Shown here: positions 9,006 through 19,600 of the stretch, one piece after another | Layout: each line of letters opens with the position of its first letter | Numbering within the stretch: position 1 is the first letter of the stretch | NCBI GenBank assembly: GCA_023128035.1 | Contig: JAGMES010000045.1 | Span: forward strand, 1-30,514 | Source of the DNA: Halanaerobiales bacterium | Lineage (GTDB): Bacteria; Bacillota_F; Halanaerobiia; DY22613 | Length of the DNA: 30,514 nt | Reading direction: 5' to 3' | Notes under the pieces: model-generated | What the model was told of the DNA's origin: nothing | What the model saw: only the letters and a program-made list of their open reading frames with translations | The model's database searches: none | Translations under genes and position numbers: made by a program

Positions 9006-9353
9006 TAGCTTATTATAGAAACTGATAAGGGGAGAATGGAAATTGAAAAATGGATATTATTTGTCAACTTATATCTCCATTCATGAAGCAGGTAATATAT
9101 TTGAATTAGTCAGTTAAAGAACTCACTAGCAGATCGATCATTTGAGATTTACAACTATGATTTTACTAAAGTAAATTTTTTTTTTGATCAGATTGTCGAG
9201 GTTGTTGATATGATTACTGAAGATAACTACTTTCATCAAAGAAGATAAATTAAATCTGTTGTTAAGTTATTAATCGCCAAATATGGGCGTGATAGAATTT
9301 TCTGGTTTGAGGTAAAATCTAATAAAAAATAAAACTTAGAGGAGGTATTAAAG
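9006..9353 (+). pseudogene. Gap holding a decayed gene remnant
   Basis: GGGGAG (9029-9034) is followed 8 bases later by TTG 9043, opening a short frame that reads KNGYYLSTYISI and then stops at about 9115-9117. A different frame opens afterwards (about 9120-9248), and a third ends at about 9331. A run of ten T (9176-9185), preceded by a 5-bp AT stem (9162-9166 with 9171-9175), lies inside. The pattern of ribosome site, start and serial frameshifts suggests a former gene. Its first residues faintly resemble the N-terminus of NodU/CmcH-type carbamoyltransferases, but this is weak. A TTGAGG-17-TAAAAC match at 9307-9335 would start transcription inside the next ribosome site, so it is not called a promoter. 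Confidence 0.4.
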
Positions 9354-9599
9354 ATGAAGAAAGAAGAAGTGCAAGTAATTATTGAAGGGAAAGTAAGAGA
9401 GGTTATTGGTGATCCAAACATTGAATTAACATTAGATCAAAAAATTGATGAACTAGGATTAAATTCTATTGATTTTATCAAGTTTCTGGTTTTTATTGAA
9501 CAAGAATTTGATATTGAATTTGAAGACGAGGATCTAGAACTGGGTCAATATTCAACCCTGGAAAATGTTATTGATAAAGTTGCAAGTAAAGTCCAATAA
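9354..9599 (+). CDS. Free acyl carrier protein
   Basis: An acidic 81-residue protein with the four-helix carrier layout. DELGLNSIDFIKFLV carries the phosphopantetheine serine, Ser38, at the start of helix II. AGAGGAGG lies 8 bases before the ATG. The synthases here contain their own carriers, so this one probably holds a unit made or modified off-line, such as a glyceryl, amino-acyl or fatty-acyl starter, or serves as donor for the starter C domain. It could also be the partner of a trans-acting acyltransferase encoded elsewhere. It is followed 30 bases later by two glycosyltransferase genes. Confidence 0.9.
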   Translation: MKKEEVQVIIEGKVREVIGDPNIELTLDQKIDELGLNSIDFIKFLVFIEQEFDIEFEDEDLELGQYSTLENVIDKVASKVQ

Positions 9600-9629
9600 A
9601 TCTAACGAACCCGGTGGGGAGGATTGTAT

Positions 9630-10877
9630 ATGTCTGTTGTACTCTTTTTTTCATACCCGCTCTTTGGCCATGTGAATTATGGGTTAAAATTAGCCAAAAA
9701 ACTCACTGAAGAAGGTGAGGATGTAATCTATTTTTCAGGCAAAAAATACAAAAATTTTATCGAAGATAAAGGTGTCAGTTTTCTAAGCTATAATGACCAG
9801 ATAGAGGAACAGTTCGGTCAAAAGCCTAAACCGGGTAAGGTCAATTATTTAGAAGAGTTGTGGATGCTTGGAGACCATATTTTAGGAATAACTGACAATT
9901 TACTTCAAAATGATTTAGATAAATTAGCAGCTTTAAAACCTGATTATATTATTTATGATGCTCTGGCTATCTGGGGAATGAAGATAGCCAGAGAGTTAAA
10001 TATACCTGTCATTGCATCTGTAACTTCTTATACTTATAATGACGAGATGATTAAAGTTGATCCAGAGATGTTTATTAGATGTATCTTGAGAATGGAAGAT
10101 GATATCTTATTCACTAAGAGTTCCAATTTAGAAAAAATACTTAACAAATTTACGGATAGGTTACAGAAGAAATATCCGAATGTTAGAGATTTTAGTATTA
10201 CTGCTAACTATTATGGGCATGAGGAACTAAATCTGCTGTATACTTCTAGAGACTTTCAATGTCATCAGGAACTCTTAGACCAGGAGACGTATGTTTTTAC
10301 CGGGCCTCTGATTGATGAATATGATCTGATGCATGATGTGGATTCCTATATTTGTCCAGGCAAGAAATTAATATATGTTGCGATGGGAACAGTTCATAAT
10401 AACATTAATTTATATAAACAATGTATCGAGGCAGTACAGACTCTTGACGCACAGATTATTATAAGTGTTGGTGAGGGTATTGATATCAAGGAGTTTGGGA
10501 ACTTGCCTGAAACTATTATAATCGCCAATAATGTGCCACAGATTAAGCTGTTGGATAATGTTGATCTGTTCATTAGCCATGGGGGAGCAAATAGTGCCCG
10601 GGAAGCCATGTGTTTTGGAGTGCCGATGTTAGTAATTCCCCAGGCAGGCGATCATTATTTAGTCGCTGAAGATGTAGAAAGGTTAGGAGTCGGAATTTAT
10701 CTGCGTGATCAGGAAATTTCGGTTTCTGCAATCAGCAGTGCCTGTTTGGAAATTCTGGAAAACAGTGTGTATTATGACCGTTGCCAAAAGATTGCAGATT
10801 CAATGAAAAAATTAGGTGGACTTAATAGAGCAGTCAGTGCGATTACTAATTTTAAAAAGCAAAAAGGCATTGGATAG
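9630..10877 (+). CDS. MGT/GT1 glycosyltransferase, copy 1
   Basis: A GT-B fold glycosyltransferase of the macrolide/UDP-glycosyltransferase type, about 415 residues. The N-terminal acceptor half has FSYPLFGH with a candidate catalytic base, His14, and YDALAIWG at about 110. The C-terminal donor half has LIYVAMGTVH and the signature FISHGGANSAREAM with His317, followed by GVPMLVIPQAGDH, which binds the nucleotide sugar in this family. There are no membrane segments. ATG 9630 is chosen because GGGGAGGA (9616-9623) is 6 bases upstream; an in-frame TTG at 9624 is too close. It would glycosylate the assembled product or an intermediate, or make an inactive sugar-masked form before export, as MGT enzymes do for macrolides. 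The acceptor is unknown. Confidence 0.9.
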   Translation: MSVVLFFSYPLFGHVNYGLKLAKKLTEEGEDVIYFSGKKYKNFIEDKGVSFLSYNDQIEEQFGQKPKPGKVNYLEELWMLGDHILGITDNLLQNDLDKLAALKPDYIIYDALAIWGMKIARELNIPVIASVTSYTYNDEMIKVDPEMFIRCILRMEDDILFTKSSNLEKILNKFTDRLQKKYPNVRDFSITANYYGHEELNLLYTSRDFQCHQELLDQETYVFTGPLIDEYDLMHDVDSYICPGKKLIYVAMGTVHNNINLYKQCIEAVQTLDAQIIISVGEGIDIKEFGNLPETIIIANNVPQIKLLDNVDLFISHGGANSAREAMCFGVPMLVIPQAGDHYLVAEDVERLGVGIYLRDQEISVSAISSACLEILENSVYYDRCQKIADSMKKLGGLNRAVSAITNFKKQKGIG

Positions 10878-10894
10878 TTTGAAAGGAGCATAAT

Positions 10895-12121
10895 ATGGCA
10901 AATATCATTTTTTTCAGTTTTCCCTTCTATGGACATATTAATTATGCATTGAAGATCGCTGCTGCGCTCCAGAAAACAGGGCATCAGGTGTACTTTTTAA
11001 CAACAAACAAGTATAAGAAATTAGTCGAAGATAGAAAAGTGAATTATATTGAGTGTTGTTATGACAGAATGATTGCTGAAGATAAGATAGAGTATAAAGG
11101 TGGATTACATGATCTGTATGCATTAGCAGATGCAGTATTAAGGTGTACCAGTATGTATCTGAATGAAGATTTAGAACGAATAAAAGCTTTAAACCCTGAT
11201 TGTATAGTTTATGATTCTTATGCATATTGGGGAAGGGAAGTTGCCTTAAGATTAGGTGTACCGTATATTTCTTCAGTTACCAATTATGCCTTTAACATGG
11301 AGGCGTTTAAGCATGACCCAATATCAATCTTAAAGGATATAGTTCGCGGAGAAGTATCATCACAAAGCGAAGAGGATTATTCGATGATTCTGCGAATGTT
11401 GGAACTCTTTTCAAAAAAATTATCTGTAAAATACCTCAAAGGCCGTGATTACCATATTATGGAGACGTTCTGCAGCAGAGGTGTTGCCAATATAGTCTAC
11501 TCTTATCGTGATATTCACATATTTTCGGATTTTTTTGATAACAGCTATCATTTTCTCGGTCCGATTATTGAACCAGCAGAGGAGGACTGTTCACTGGAGT
11601 TTTCCTCTGATTCACCCAATCTATACATTTCTCTGGGTACAATCCTTGATCAAAGGGAAGGTTTTTTTAACCAGTGTATTGATGCTTTTAAAGATAAGCC
11701 TTATACAGTGTATCTAAGCATTGGGCAGACTGATATCAGCAAATTGCATAGTATCCCACCCAACTTTGTGGTCAAAAATACTTTGCCACAGATAGCCATC
11801 CTCAAACATGCAAGTTTGTTTATCACCCATGGGAGTCCGAACAGTACAAATGAATCTTTGTATTATGGTGTCCCGATGATTATTATACCTCAGGCCACAG
11901 ATGGATTTATAAATGGAGAAAATCTTGAGAAAATCGGAGTAGGGGTATCTCTTGATTATAGTTTTACTAGCTCTAAAAAACTCAGAGAGATCTCCGACAA
12001 GATTCTATCTGACAAACAGATCAACAGTAGAACCTCTGAATTATCGAAGATTTTTAAGAGTCTTGGGGGATGTCAAAAAGCTGTGGATGCGATCTGCGGT
12101 TATCTCAAGGAAAAAAGGTGA
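10895..12121 (+). CDS. MGT/GT1 glycosyltransferase, copy 2
   Basis: A paralogue of the preceding gene, 408 residues, starting 17 bases after it with AAAGGAG upstream. It keeps FSFPFYGH with His14, YDSYAYWG and LYISLGTI. The donor-site signature differs: FITHGSPNSTNES (His312) replaces the usual HGG-x-N, and the aspartate of IPQATDG is followed by Gly rather than Gln or His. These changes suggest a different nucleotide sugar or altered activity rather than decay, since the frame and the rest of the fold are intact. Side-by-side paralogues suggest two sugar additions, one per enzyme, or a pair acting together. It arose by duplication and divergence. Confidence 0.88.
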   Translation: MANIIFFSFPFYGHINYALKIAAALQKTGHQVYFLTTNKYKKLVEDRKVNYIECCYDRMIAEDKIEYKGGLHDLYALADAVLRCTSMYLNEDLERIKALNPDCIVYDSYAYWGREVALRLGVPYISSVTNYAFNMEAFKHDPISILKDIVRGEVSSQSEEDYSMILRMLELFSKKLSVKYLKGRDYHIMETFCSRGVANIVYSYRDIHIFSDFFDNSYHFLGPIIEPAEEDCSLEFSSDSPNLYISLGTILDQREGFFNQCIDAFKDKPYTVYLSIGQTDISKLHSIPPNFVVKNTLPQIAILKHASLFITHGSPNSTNESLYYGVPMIIIPQATDGFINGENLEKIGVGVSLDYSFTSSKKLREISDKILSDKQINSRTSELSKIFKSLGGCQKAVDAICGYLKEKR

Positions 12122-12127
12122 GGAATA

Positions 12128-12889
12128 ATGAGTTTTGATTTATCAAAAGCAAAAATCTTATCATTTGAAATTGGTGAAGACTGTAATTTGAAAAAAATAC
12201 ATGATAAATGTCCTATCAATAAGAAGCAGTATGATAAGCGTTTCGGCTCCTTAACAACGGAAAAAATCATTCAATCCATCGAAGAGGCTCAAAAACTTGG
12301 CTTTGCAGGATATGTAGCTTTTCATCATTATAATGAACCATTATTATATTTAGACAGGATTCTGGAGATAATCAATGCCAAAAAGGATTGTAAATATCTT
12401 TTGTGGACAAATGGAACATTATTATCACGAAATGTGGAAGAGAATGATTTTTTAAATGAATTTGATAAAATAATCATTACCTGTTATAACGAAAATAACC
12501 GCCCTTTCTTTGAAAAGATAAAAGAACACTACAAAAACGTGTATGTTGGTTCAGGAGCCTTGGATGACCGACTGGAGTGTTATTCGAGTGATTACATTAA
12601 TGAGATCGCGTGTAAACGGGTGCTTTTTGAAATTCCTATCGATTATTATGGCAGTGTACACCTCTGCACAACAGATTGGAACAACACCCATAAGATTGGA
12701 AATATTAATGAGACTTCTTTTGAACAGGTTATTTTAGGTGAGGCGTACCAATCTTTGGTTAGGAATGCCAAAAAAAGACTGTTAGACAGAGATTTCTGCC
12801 CAGATATTTGCAAACGATGTAAAGAACCGTATATAACTTTGAAACTATTTGATGATAAAAAGGTATTTTTTAGGGAAAATAAATCATAA
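12128..12889 (+). CDS. Radical SAM/SPASM-like protein, copy 1
   Basis: A 253-residue protein with a partial radical SAM barrel. LSFEIGEDCNL begins the cluster loop, GYVAFHHYNEPLL resembles the GGEP-type SAM-binding strand and YLLWTNGTLL the following strand. A C-terminal SPASM/twitch-like part has GSVHLCTTDWNN, HKIGNI and CPDICKRC. The cluster loop is not CX3CX2C: it has Cys19, His25 and Cys28 only, with no third cysteine. Either this family binds its cluster with other ligands or this copy is not a classical radical enzyme. GGTGAGG lies just upstream of the ATG, 6 bases after the glycosyltransferase gene. It may modify a carrier-bound or sugar intermediate; the substrate is unknown. Confidence 0.75.
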   Translation: MSFDLSKAKILSFEIGEDCNLKKIHDKCPINKKQYDKRFGSLTTEKIIQSIEEAQKLGFAGYVAFHHYNEPLLYLDRILEIINAKKDCKYLLWTNGTLLSRNVEENDFLNEFDKIIITCYNENNRPFFEKIKEHYKNVYVGSGALDDRLECYSSDYINEIACKRVLFEIPIDYYGSVHLCTTDWNNTHKIGNINETSFEQVILGEAYQSLVRNAKKRLLDRDFCPDICKRCKEPYITLKLFDDKKVFFRENKS

Positions 12890-12901
12890 GGAGAAGTTAA
12901 A

Positions 12902-13639
12902 ATGGAATTTGATTTATCTAAAACTACAATTTTGTCCTTTGAGATCTGTGATGAATGTAATTTAAAGCAGGTGCATGCTAAATGTCCAATTAATCAGTGT
13001 GAGTATGATAAACGATTTGGACCGTTAACAGTAGAAAAGATAACTAAATCGATCGATGAAGCACAGGAACTGGGCTTTGAAGGGTATGTAGCATTTCACT
13101 ATCATAATGAACCTTTGCTGGAATTAGAGAAGGTGCAGCAGGTCATCTCTGCCAAAGGAGATGTTAAATACTTACTATGGACGAATGGGCTACTGCTATC
13201 AAGAGATATCAGTGCTAATGATTTTTTAAATGATTTTGATTGTATCGTCATTACTTGTTATGATCAAAATGATATGCCCTTTTTTGAAGAGATCAAATCC
13301 ATGTATAAAAATGTGAAGATCATCTCCTGGGAATTTGATGACCGTCTGGATGCATATTCACGAGAGTACGTAAATGAAATAGGCTGCAAAAGAGTTTTGT
13401 TCGAACTTCCCATTGACTATTATGGTAATGTTCACTTATGTTGTTTTGATTGGAATAACTCATATAAGATAGGTAATATTAATGAAACATCTTTTAAAGA
13501 AGTCGTCTTAGGGGATGCATATCAAAATATACATAAACTAGCAAACAATAAGTTATTAAATCGAAATGAATCTCCTGAAATCTGTTTAAATTGTAATACC
13601 CCCTGGCTAAGATACACGAAACCTGATATTTTTGATTAA
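12902..13639 (+). CDS. Radical SAM/SPASM-like protein, copy 2
   Basis: A 245-residue tandem paralogue of the preceding gene, well over half identical by eye and only 12 bases downstream, with AAGGAGAAG upstream. It shares GYVAFHYHNEPLL, YLLWTNGLLL and the C-terminal GNVHLCCFDWNN and KIGNINETSF. Its cluster loop is richer in cysteine than copy 1: Cys16, Cys19, His25, Cys28 and Cys33. The C-terminal CXXC region reads SPEICLNC, one cysteine fewer than the CPDICKRC of copy 1. The two copies therefore lose or gain cysteines in complementary places, hinting at specialisation or a heterodimer. Function is unknown beyond membership of a radical SAM/SPASM-like family. Confidence 0.75.
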   Translation: MEFDLSKTTILSFEICDECNLKQVHAKCPINQCEYDKRFGPLTVEKITKSIDEAQELGFEGYVAFHYHNEPLLELEKVQQVISAKGDVKYLLWTNGLLLSRDISANDFLNDFDCIVITCYDQNDMPFFEEIKSMYKNVKIISWEFDDRLDAYSREYVNEIGCKRVLFELPIDYYGNVHLCCFDWNNSYKIGNINETSFKEVVLGDAYQNIHKLANNKLLNRNESPEICLNCNTPWLRYTKPDIFD

Positions 13640-13661
13640 ATTTTAAAAGGAGAGTAAAGCA

Positions 13662-16600
13662 ATGCATAATGGTATAAAAGATTTGTTTGAGTTAACCCCG
13701 ATTCAAAAGGGAATACTTTTTCATTGCTTAAAAGAGCCTGATAGCAATCTGTACATAGAACAGTTCTGTTTTAGAATTGTGGGGGAAGTGAATAGTTCAC
13801 TATTTGCAAAGGCCTGGAAAGATGTGGTCGCCAACAATGAAGTCTTACATAGTGTAATCAGATGGGACAAGTTGGATAAACCTGTGATGGTGATTGCGGA
13901 AAAAACAGATGTTAACATAAATTATTATTTTCTAGAAGATCAAAAGGATCTGACTACTATTTTGTCAGATGATTTAAAGCGTGGCATAAATATCGAAAAA
14001 GAATGTTTTCGGGTAACGTTATGTACTTTGGGCGAAGATGAGAGATATATGATTATCACTAGTCATCATATTTTTATTGATGGGTGGAGCAGTGCACTAA
14101 TCCTGAATGAATTTTTAGATGCATATAATAAAGGAATTGCTAAAAAGAAAACTTCATATAAAGAGTATATCAAATACATTAAACAGGTGGATCATTCAGA
14201 CTCATTACAGTTTTGGAAAGATCAACTAAGTGGATTTAGAAAATCATCTGTAATCCCTTTTAATTCTACTATGAGTAGTAATGAAAAGCGTCAATATACA
14301 GAAATCGTTACACCAGACCTCTACACGAAGATTGAAAAATTCATATACACTCATGAGTTGACCCTCTCCTCATTTTTTTATGTGGCCTGGGGATTGTTAT
14401 TGAAAAGGTACAATAATGAAACGACCTTCGGGATCACGGTTTCTGGAAGGACGATCCGAGATATAGATATCAGTCAAGTAGTAGGACTTTTTATTAATAC
14501 AATTCCAATGAGATTAAAAATTAACCCGTCAGAGAGAGTGGAGCAATATATAAAAAGAGTGAGAGATATCCAGGTGGAATGTCAGGAAAATTCTCTGCTT
14601 CCTTTACAGACGATCAAATCATGCTGTACAGATTCTTTAGTAGAACTTTTTAATACTGTAATGGTTGTGGAGAATTATTCGTATAATACAGACCTAGATG
14701 AGAAAGATGGGATCAATGTTAGATTAGCAGGAGTTTATGAAAACACACATTATGATTTAATTATTCAGGTTAGTGTGAGTGATAGGCTCCAGATCAAATA
14801 TTTGACGAAAGAGAACGGTTTTGGAGTAGATACTCTGAAAAAGATTTCTAAGCTATATCTATCGGTGATTGAACTAATGCTGGATAGTGAAACTGAATCA
14901 ATAGCTGATATCTTAAAAGATGAAACTATGAATATAAGTAGTGAAGCACTATCTCCCCTTGTTGTCTGTTCAACATTTGTTAGCTTACCACTCAAATCGT
15001 ATATAGAGGGTTGGTTGAGGGATTTTTCATGGAATACAGAGGTGCTTTTTACCGATTATAATATGATCTTTCAGGAATTAATAGATGAGAATAGTCTGAT
15101 CCAGAGTAATACAGGAATCAATCTGTTTATAATCCGTCTTGAGGATTTTATCAGAAATGTTACAGAGCCAAAAGAACAACAGGAAGTATTAAGTCAGACA
15201 TTAAATCTTCTGATTGAGAATTTTAATAATTATTCTTCTGAAGCAACGACTTTCATATGGTTGCTGAATGAAGAGACCCGCTACACCTTAGATCCTATTG
15301 TTAGGCAAAGATTGATAGAAGGGTACACGGAACTGGAAAATTACTTTGATCAATTAGCTTATGTCAAAAAGTTGGATATAAAAGAACTGTGTGATCACTA
15401 TGATGTGACAGAAAAATATGATTCTTTCCTGGATCAGGAGGCACATATACCATATACAGATGAATACTACGCAGTACTCGGGACCTGTATTGGTAGAAAG
15501 TTGCTGGCTTGGAGAAGGCACAAAGTAAAAATGATTGTAGTAGACTGTGATAATACCCTGTGGAAAGGTATTTGTGGAGAAGATGGGTGGGAAGGGGTTC
15601 AAATTAATGAGACCTTCCAGAATATCCAGAAATTTTTGAAAGTCAAAAAAGATGAAGGATTTTTGCTCAGCATCTGTAGTAAGAACAATGAAGAGGATGT
15701 TTGGAATGTCTTTGAGAAGAATCCAGATATGATTTTGAGTAAAGGAGATTTTGTTTGCCCCAAAATAAACTGGAATGATAAGAGTAATAACCTTCGAGAG
15801 ATCACACATGAGGTAAATATTGGTTTGTCGAGTCTTGCGTTTGTTGATGATAGTATTTATGAATGTTTGAATGTTATTGAATCCTGCCCAGAAGTGCTGT
15901 GTTTCCATCTCCCAGAAAACCAGGAGCAGATCATGCCTTTCTTACATAATATTTGGGCCTTTGATAATTATAGCATCACTCAAGAGGACCGGTTTAGAAC
16001 AGATATGTATTACAGTGAAACGAAGCGTAAAGAGTTTTTGGAATCACAGCCAAGTGTGAATGATTTTTTGAAAAATCTTCAGATTAAAGTGACACTGTAT
16101 CCTTTGGACAATGAGGGTATTGAGCGTGCATCTCAATTGAGCTATCGAACCAATCAGTTTACTTTGAACTCTGTCAGGAAGAGTGAACAGAATTTTTTGC
16201 ATGATTTGAAAGATTCACATGTGCGAATCTGGCTTGTAGAAGTTCAAGATATCTTTGGTAAATATGGAGTGGTCGGGGTCATCTCTGGAAGAGTTGAGAA
16301 TGAAAGTTTGATCCTGGATGCTTTTTGTTTGAGTTGTCGAGTACTGGGTAAAAATATTGAATATACGATTTTGCAGATGCTTAAAGAATATTGTCTAGAG
16401 CATGGATTGACTTATATTAAAGTCAGGTATTCTAAAACGGAAAAGAATGAACCTTTTCATCAATTTCTTTTTAATTCAGGATGGGAGATGAGTGATGGAA
16501 CGGGGAATCAATCGTGTATTTATAAGGTCTGTGAAGATGGGAATAGTCTGACTGAAAAAATTCAACATATTAATTATGAATTTAGTCTCTCACTGGAAAG

Positions 16601-19600
16601 AGATTTTGTTGAAATACCTGAACAAGAAGAACAGGTTGCACAGAAGCGAAATAAACCTCTTCCGGCGATTGATGAGACAGGTTGGGGTTGTAATAATGAT
16701 TATGTGCTGAATGAAGTATATAAAACGAAAGTTTTTGATACTCAAGCAGAAAAATCAGTTTACTTAAAACCATTGATTTACCATCAGATCTCACAATTGG
16801 TTCATCTTTATCAAGATAAGGAGTCAGCTTTAACTATTAAAAACTCCCTTCCCGAATCAAAGATAGAAGAAGAACTTTTGAGAATATGGGAAGGGGTCAC
16901 TGGAAAGCACAATATTGGTGTTGAAGATAATTATTTTACCACCGGCGGAAATTCGGTTCAAGCAACGATGTTGGCCTCTAGAATTCATAAGAGATTCGAC
17001 GTAAAGCTGTCGGTTGCAGATATTTTAAGATACACAACGATTAAACAGCAGGCAAAATATATTAAACAGAAAAAAGCAGATGCGTACTTTGCGATCAAAA
17101 ATGCTCCTCAAAGAGAATATTACGATCTGTCGCCTGCCCAAAGAAGAATTTACATCATGCATTATTTTAATAGAGATAGTTTACTGTATAATGTGCCTTT
17201 AGCTTTTGAACTGGAGGGCAGATTGGGTCTGAACCGGCTGGAAATGGCAATAAATAAAGTTGTTCAGCGGCATGAGATATTCAGAACGTATTTTGATGTT
17301 GTTGATGGAAAGCCAGTTCAGAGAATTTTGGATCAGTTGGAAGTAGAGATCAAGAGATTCTATGCAACTGAAGATGATGTAGAATCAATAGTTAACTCTT
17401 TAGTAAAGCCTTTTGATCTAAGTGAAGTGCCTTTATTTAGAACGAGTATTGTAACAGTTGAGGGTCAGAGACATATTCTAGTTTTTGATTATCATCATAT
17501 CATTATGGATGGGCAGTCAATAGCTATACTTATTGAAGAGATTAATGCATTCTATCAAGGTGAAGAATTAGAAGAGATTGCGTTACAGTATAAAGATTAT
17601 ACTGAGTGGTATAATTCTATTCTTTTAACAGAGTACATGGCAGACCAGAAAGAGTATTGGACCGATAAACTTGCGGGTGAATTACCAGTTTTGAATCTGC
17701 CGACAGATTCGCCAAGGCAGAACCATCAAACATTTACCGGTTCAACAGTCACTTTCCAATTTGATTGTCAGCTTTCAGAGATGCTGAAGAAGACTGCTGA
17801 GAATCTTAAAGTTACCCAGTATATGTTGCTTTTAGCAGTGTATAATCTGTTTCTTTATAAATATACTGGGCAAAAAGAGATTATTGTTGGAACTCCAGTA
17901 TCGTGTAGAGAGCATACTGACTTGGAGAAAGTTATTGGAATGTTTGTTAATACACTGGCTATGAGAAACCAGATAGACCCAGAAGAGAAGTTAACAACTT
18001 TTGTTGAGCGGGTCAAAGGAAATTCTATAGAAGCGTATGATAACAAAGATTATTTATTTGATACATTGATTGATGACCTGGACCTTCAGAGAGATGCTAG
18101 TATGAATCCTTTATTCTCTACAATGTTCGTTTTTCAAGATTTTTATCTTCCTGAGCTATCTTTTGATAGTGAAATTGGTAAGCCTTATTATGTCAAGCAT
18201 AATGTTGCCAGGTTTGATCTGACATTAGAGATTCAACGGAATTCAGATGAGATGATCGGTAAATTTGAATATAATTCTAATCTGTTTAGGGAGAGTAGTA
18301 TTGAAAAGATGTCGCAACATTTTTTAACACTGTGTGAACAAGTGATCAAAGATCAGACCTCCAAAGTTTGTGAATACTCTCTGTTGGATGAGCTGGAAAC
18401 TCAGCGAATCCTGGATTTTTCCTTGGGAGAAAGTGTTTCTTTTGAAGGAAAGACAATTATAGAACTCTTTGAAGAACTAGTGGAAAAAACACCTGATAAT
18501 TGCTGTATCGTCATGGATACCACTCATGTTACTTACGGAGAACTGAATATCTTAGCTAACGGAATAGCCTGGAGGTTAAGGAATTCTGGAGTGAGACCAA
18601 ATGATATTGTAGCAATTCTCAGTGAGCCATCTCTCGAAATGGCGATTGGTATTCTTGGAATTTTGAAAGCGGGAGGAGCGTATCTTCCTATTTTGAATAC
18701 ATATCCCGAGGAAAGAATCAAATCCATATGTGCGAATTGCAATATAAGAACCGTTGTGGTTCAAAAAGAAGAAGAGATAGATTATTTAGAGGGTATGGAA
18801 GTAATCGATTTAGATCTTCATGGAATGGAAGATGAATCAGATCAGAACCCGGATATTGTGAATGAAGATAATGATTTAGCATATGTGATCTACACTTCTG
18901 GCACAACTGGAGAAAGCAAAGGTGTAATGATTGAACATGCTGGACTTTCAAACGCCATTCAGTGGAGAAGACGTGAATATGATCTCAGTTTAAATGATAC
19001 AGTATTACAATTATTTAGCTTTGCCTTTGATGGGTTTATCACCAGCTTTTTTACCCCGCTCATTTCTGGAACCAAGATTATTCTGCTGAATAGTTCTGAT
19101 GCAAAAGATGTACTGAAGATGGGGGAGATAATCAATCAGTATAAAGTTACCCAATTTATCAGTGTACCAACAGTCTTTTCGGTCTTCCTGGATTATGTTG
19201 AACCAGAAAACTTAAAATCTTTACAGAAGGTGACTCTGGCTGGTGAAGTTGTCACAGATCGTTTAGTCTCAAAGAGTAAGAGGATATTACCCTGGGTGGA
19301 GCTGGATAATGAATATGGGCCAACGGAGAATAGTGTACTCTCCTCTTATAAAGCTAACTTAGAAGAAGGCCAGGTTACCGCTGGTAGGCCGATTGCTAAC
19401 ACCAGTTTATATATCCTCGATGAGCAACATAAGTTAGTACCTCAAGGAGTTTATGGAGAGATCTATCTATCTGGTCTAGGTTTAGCGAGAGGTTATGTAA
19501 ATTATCCAGAACTACCGGCCGAAAAATTTATCCCATCTCCTTTTAACAATACTGAAAGGCTGTATCAGACTGGGGATAGGGCAAAATGGATTGAGGACGG

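Noticed and set aside
11508..11717. 69-residue + strand ORF inside the second glycosyltransferase
   Set aside because: It is a frame shadow of conserved glycosyltransferase sequence with no ribosome site.
15354..15908. 184-residue ORF on the - strand inside the FkbH region
   Set aside because: It lies wholly opposite a strongly supported domain, has no ribosome site and its hydrophobic text is what the reverse of AT-rich coding DNA gives.
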